A stretch of 64,000 nt of DNA from contig VXAY01005799.1 in NCBI GenBank assembly GCA_013399855.1, forward strand, positions 1,661,866 to 1,725,865, given 5' to 3'. Numbering within the stretch: position 1 is the stretch's first letter; each line of letters begins with the position of its first letter. Positions 59,901-64,000 of this stretch are shown piece by piece. The notes under the pieces are model-generated. The model was not told the DNA's origin and made no database searches. It saw only the letters and a program-made list of their open reading frames with translations. The DNA comes from Oxyruncus cristatus (Eukaryota > Chordata > Aves > Passeriformes > Cotingidae). Both the position numbers and the translations under genes were made by a program.

Positions 59901-62900
59901 GAAGTCACCTGCTTGTGCAAGGGGTTTGTGCACTCCCTGTGTGAGAGCTGTTTGTATCTACCCCGGGGTGTGAGTTCATGTACAGCCACACCTGCCCAGA
60001 GTATTTAGATGCTCTGTAAGGTCTGAGAACCCACAGGAACTCGTGAGCTTTCTTTGTGCCACCCAGCCCTGGTGCCCCTGTGACAGGCAGTGTCTGTGCC
60101 AGCGAGGGGAGCTGCTGGGAGCCCTAATTTCACCCGAAAGGACCCCCATTCCCAGGCAGAGCCCAAAGCACACTGAGGGATCATCAGGATTGCTTCTCCT
60201 GATCCAAACTGAAGCATGGATGCAGTGGCATCTCCTGCCTTGTCCAAGGGCTGGGAGACACCTGTTAGGGGTGAGGGAAGCAGTGCTCATCCCTTGGCCA
60301 GGGGCAGCCCGCTTTTCCATCAGCCCCACACCAAAACTTCCACGCAGCCATCAGTTACACAATGTGTATCAGACGAGAAGAGGGAGCAGATTTTTCAGTC
60401 AAAGCTGTAAATTTCCTGCCTCTCCCTTTCACCACTTCCTTTTAGTGCTCTCTGCACCAAGGTGCTACTCACCCCTAATGCTACTGGTTCACTAAATTCA
60501 CTCCTGCCTCACTGCTTCTCTATGCTGGTGTAATTCTGGGAATTTAGAGCAGGGCAGCAAAGAAATCAGCCCCCGGGTTAAAGCAATACAGCTTCAAAAG
60601 CCTTTGGCTCTCCTGCAAAGTGCTGCAGCCAGCAAGGACCAAGATTTCTCTGCAGGGGGAAGATGAAGAAGAAAACCAATGACCAGATGCCAAGATGTGA
60701 TGACTTAGAGCTCAGACACTTGGAAGAGGTTCCACCAGACGCTTCTAGGGGCTCAGATTTTTTTTCCAAATCTGAACTTACAGCTATTTGGAAAAGAGCT
60801 GCATCGGGATATTCAGCAACTGTGCATGTTTACCCTCTGAAGGGCACTCACTGCAACCTACTGTGTTGTCTTGCATGGTGATGAGCTCGGGCATCGATAC
60901 TCACTTAGGAACTGGCACCCGAATCATCGTCCCGTCCACCTCGGGGTTCAGGTTCATGCCACTCTCCCTTATAGCCTTCATGGCTGCAGCTGTGCTCTGT
61001 AAGGCAGATCAAAAGGTAAAGGGAATTAGGAAATAATCATTCCCATATGCCAGAACTCTGTCAATAGCTGGCAATCCATCTCCACGGAACATGGAAACAT
61101 TTACTTCTGTTAGCAGTAAGATCAGGAAGTTACATTGGTGCAGAGAGCTTTGATCAAACCGAATGGGAAACTACGGCCGCTCCTATCGGGGTAGGGGGGC
61201 ACCAAAGGGGGAGAGGGGAAGGCAGGCAACAACAAAAGAAAACTGTTTTGCTTCTTTGAAACTATTGCAATAGTTTGAGGCAACGCAGAGCGAAACCGCA
61301 ATAAATTCCCAAGGCAGAGCCTGACTGTGGTGAAGGAGATGAAAGATTCTGAGCATTTAAAAATTCCAGTTGAATGTTTCCCACCAGGAATCACCCAGTG
61401 CCAATTCTGAAACGTTAACAAACTTAACCACTTCAGCACTACAACCTGACCACAGGACACTGGGGCAGCAGCAGATGGATGAGAAACAGCGCCTGTGCCC
61501 AGCTCTGTGTTTATTTTACAGCTCATTACTGAGGATTAACTTCTCAAAACTCCCCTGCCACTGGCTGATGCTCTGCTCCGCTTAAAAGGTGGGGTGGCAG
61601 GTTTTCCCGGTGACCGCAAGGTGATTAAAAGGCCCAGGGCACAGGTTGTGCCTCTAGAGCGTGCCAGGCTTTGGGGTTAAAGCAGAGCTTGGCCAGGAGC
61701 TCCTGCGAGGCTCTGCCAGGTTGTTTCCTTCTTGACATTGACAAGCCCAGGAGTTTGTATTCCTGTGGCACTTGTGTGGTGTTTCCTACCAGGCACGATG
61801 CTATTTCTGATACTCTTTGCCATCATTAACTTTAGCTCCAGGCTGCTGCAGTATTTATGTCATTCAAACTGTATTTATGAAGCTCAGCTTTTGTCATCTG
61901 AGGCACAAACTAAAGCTCTGCAGATTTGTTCAGGTCCCTGACACGTGCCATCACTGAACCTAATGAATGCTCTGCTGGTGTTCTGTAAGAGACAACTGCT
62001 GTCCTCTGAAACTACAAGGGCAGAGAAAATGCGACCGAAATGATCTCAGCACGTTAGGAATAAAAAGGGACAGTGCTCGCTCTGTAGGAAAGAAATGCTC
62101 AGTAAAAACTGTCTTGTTTAACATAGAAATTGGAGGAGATGGAAGGACAGGAAAATATTGCAATATTGCCCCCAAACTCTTGCAGCCCAGGAAAAAAAAC
62201 ATACTTAAAAAAAACACCATCTTGTTCAGTTTTATAACTCTTGGGCAAACAGACTTTGGCCCTGCAAGTCCTTTTCTATGATTATTTTATTTCTCACTCT
62301 TCAGGCACTTTTATTTTCTTCTCAATGTCATGAAGTACTGACCGTATGCTGTAAATAATGAGAGCAAGGAATGGTGTCTGTAATGGTCTTAAAGAGTTCA
62401 GTCTAGCACAGAACAGTTATGGTATAAAGCAACTGTATTGAGAGAAATAGTTCAAGTGACAAGTGGTCCTTTGGCTTAGAAAGCAAATGCAGGCAATGCT
62501 ATACAGAGGATATTCAATTTCTCACGTGCCCATTTGTCAGCCTGAGGTCCTGTTTGACACAGGGTAAGTCATGCAGTGCCTTCCCCGGCCCTCTCAGCGC
62601 CAGCTCTGCGGGACCTCGCTGATGAGGGGCCTCTGTTCTTCAGAGCCTTTGTACACTTTAAGAAACACTTAGGCATCAAGTGCCTTACACTGACCTCCTC
62701 TGAGACTTTGCTAACTTAATTAATTGGGGAAAGCCTTTGCAAAATAAATAGAGATAAGCCCTGGCAAACCTCCAGACGTGGGGTGAGATGAATCGCTAAC
62801 CCCGCGCTTGCTCCTAGTCCCATCTGCCTGGCTCTGCCTGTGGGAGCTGCAGGGCACCCCAAGGGCTTGATCCCCACGTGGGATTTGCATTGCTGCCTCA

Positions 62901-63866
62901 TTTAGGGGCAAGTCTAAGGCTCCTGCAGAAAATTAAGAGAACTTGTCTCTCACAGAAGATAACTTAAAGCACCTAATTTGTGTTCTGACCTGCAGGCGCT
63001 GCCTAAGGAGGAGCTCACCAACCTCAGCAGTGCCCAGCTCGAGCTCTGTGACAGCATTTAGCACAGCTCAGTCTCACCAGGGAGGCTCTTCAGAAGCTCA
63101 CAAGCTCCATCAGCAGCTTCTCCCATGAGCTCTCAGGGGTGTCCCCAGCCCTGGTGCTAAGTAAGCAAGTTTCAGAGGCGTTCGATGGTGTGCCCAGCAC
63201 AAATTCCAGCTGCACGGCTGGTTCTGTGCCTGGCCACGTCTTCACAAGGAATGAATTAACACAACAGGGCAGACACAGCGTCAGAGTCATGTGTGTCATT
63301 CAGGTGACTGTGTGTGTGCTCAGGGCTGCTGGGTGCCATAAGCACATGGGAAATGGGGAGGGCTGGCAGGGCACAGGGAATCTTGTCTGTAACTTAGTGT
63401 TGCTCTGCAGATCCACCTGACAGGAAAGCGGTCCCCAAAGCAAACCCCTCGCAGTGTGGCACTCCCTGCATACAGCCCTGAGAGCAATCCCAGCATGGAA
63501 CTCTCCTGTGACCCCTCACTGCTGCAGGTGAGCTGCTCTGTGAGCCGGGCAGGGCTGGGGAATCACTGTCAGCAGCAAAATACCCCTTCTGTTCTGTGTC
63601 AGCACAAAGTGACACAGCCCAGCCAGAGCTCCCAGCCCTGCCACGTTTGACTGATTTTGTCTAAATGTTCCTTTGCTCAGCATCAACCTGTTTGTTCCCC
63701 TGGCAATTATCCCTTCCCAATGCCTTCAGTCACGTGTCCTTCCTTACCTCTGGAAAATTGGTCATGTTCACTATAATGAGCTGTGGCGATTTCTGTGAGA
63801 TCTGCCCCAGCTGGTTCAGTGGAAACTTCCCATCTTTGGTCACCACAGTTATGTGATCCAGGGCCC
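53950..63866 (-). CDS. MRRF: Mitochondrial ribosome-recycling factor, C-terminal part
   Basis: MRRF works with EF-G2mt in the mitochondrial matrix to split ribosomes after termination (family knowledge). Four exons on the minus strand, in transcript order: 63866-63748, 60996-60905, 55381-55222, 54027-53950. Borders are GT-AG and phases fit. They encode about 149 residues: ALDHITVVTKDGKFPLNQ, then a central sheet region, the hallmark NLNPEVDGTMIRVPVPK and VTREHRE, the Lys-rich helix (LRKVRSKSISQVKKSKSK), and the end MADEAVAEMDKLLAAKTKELLG followed by TAA. The transit peptide and first helix are upstream of the window end, so the gene is partial here. It is transcribed toward PTGS1, as in other vertebrates. 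A bacterial-type RRF is excluded by the introns. Confidence 0.94.
54028..55221 (-). other. MRRF: MRRF last intron
   Basis: About 1.2 kb runs from GTAATT to the acceptor ccacag before the final 78-base exon. No gene or clear repeat is seen inside. Confidence 0.8.
55222..55381 (-). CDS. MRRF: MRRF penultimate exon (RRF basic helix)
   Basis: It encodes VTREHRENLAKLAKQSTNKS through VSEDTIWLLEKQ. This is the RRF long-helix segment that contacts ribosomal RNA and carries the invariant Arg-rich TREHR motif. The acceptor is ttcctag and the donor CAG/GTAATT. The first base completes a codon begun in the exon at 60905. Confidence 0.94.
56831..57060 (-). repeat. CR1-type LINE 3' fragment, minus orientation
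   Basis: The plus strand starts 'tcacagagtcagagaatatc' and continues 'cacccacaaggatcatcag', 'gttgtccaaaccctcctgg' and 'actgccctggggagcctgg'. It is the reverse complement of the avian CR1 3' end and better preserved than the copy near 32.7 kb. Confidence 0.9.
58406..58434. promoter_or_regulatory. Pair of AP-1 palindromes, 20 bp apart
   Basis: ATGAGTCAT occurs at 58406-58414 and again at 58426-58434, start-to-start 20 bp, close to two helical turns. Both contain the full TGAGTCA AP-1 site. They lie in an AT-rich single-copy block within an MRRF intron. Confidence 0.6.
60997..63747 (-). other. MRRF: MRRF intron, 2.75 kb
   Basis: The intron lies between the exons ending at 63748 and starting at 60996. 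The sequence is mixed single-copy DNA with no recognised repeat or nested gene. Confidence 0.8.
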
Positions 63867-64000
63867 CTCAAAAGAACCAAACACAGGCACTTTCAGTATG
63901 ATACAGCAGTTTGCAGCAATGCTGAATGAAAACATGTCTGCAGTGTCCCACTTCCCTCCTGCTTTGCAAAATATAGATGTTAAAAAGAAAAAAAGTCCAT
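63867..64000 (-). other. MRRF: MRRF intron, cut by the window end
   Basis: The sequence upstream of the acceptor tttgag at 63867 is AT-rich and shows no further exon before the window ends. Confidence 0.6.

Larger units (their letters stand above)
55382..60904 (-). other. MRRF: MRRF intron, 5.5 kb
   Basis: It contains one CR1 fragment (56831-57060) and AT-richer blocks at about 57.4-57.7, 58.2-58.9 and 59.0-59.3 kb with enhancer-like motifs, including two AP-1 palindromes. No nested gene is recognised on either strand. Confidence 0.75.

Noticed and set aside
1..64000. CRISPR array, prophage, operon or other prokaryotic system
   Set aside because: All real genes are spliced vertebrate genes; no array of regularly spaced repeats or phage-type genes is present.

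Overview
The window is vertebrate nuclear DNA, almost certainly from a bird. It has introns with GT-AG borders, CR1-type LINE 3' fragments of the avian kind, an AT-rich half joined to a very GC-rich gene block, and two runs of N that sit on GC-rich first exons. The gene order RC3H2 - PDCL - PTGS1 - MRRF is the conserved vertebrate block known from human 9q33.2, but here the mammalian olfactory receptor cluster between PDCL and PTGS1 is missing.

Layout. 1-25.45 kb: RC3H2 (Roquin-2), plus strand, with a complete coding region of 20 coding exons (1,191 residues) and a 3'UTR of about 5 kb. 25.48-29.9 kb: PDCL, plus strand, promoter partly lost in a 68-base gap, three coding exons (300 residues). 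29.9-33.0 kb: a short intergenic stretch with a CR1 remnant. 33.0-44.7 kb: PTGS1 (cyclooxygenase-1), minus strand, with the first visible coding exon cut by a 343-base gap. 44.7-53.5 kb: intergenic DNA with CpG-rich patches and several AT-richer blocks that look like regulatory elements. 53.5-64.0 kb: the last four coding exons of MRRF, minus strand, whose 5' part lies beyond the window.

The genes are not an operon and share no pathway. RC3H2 is an RNA-binding RING ubiquitin ligase that destabilises mRNAs. PDCL is a G-beta-gamma/CCT co-chaperone. PTGS1 makes prostaglandin H2 in the ER lumen. MRRF recycles mitochondrial ribosomes. What joins them is conserved synteny, a very tight tail-to-head spacing of RC3H2 and PDCL, and tail-to-tail PDCL and PTGS1.

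I see no undescribed multi-gene system. The most interesting points are unusual residues around the PTGS1 active site (Val at 523, Gln at 513 and Gly after the heme-ligand His388, ovine numbering by eye), candidate regulatory blocks between PTGS1 and MRRF, a pair of AP-1 sites spaced exactly 20 bp in an MRRF intron, and two Pumilio elements in the RC3H2 3'UTR. Gene identities come from recognising the proteins by eye; no alignment or database search was run.
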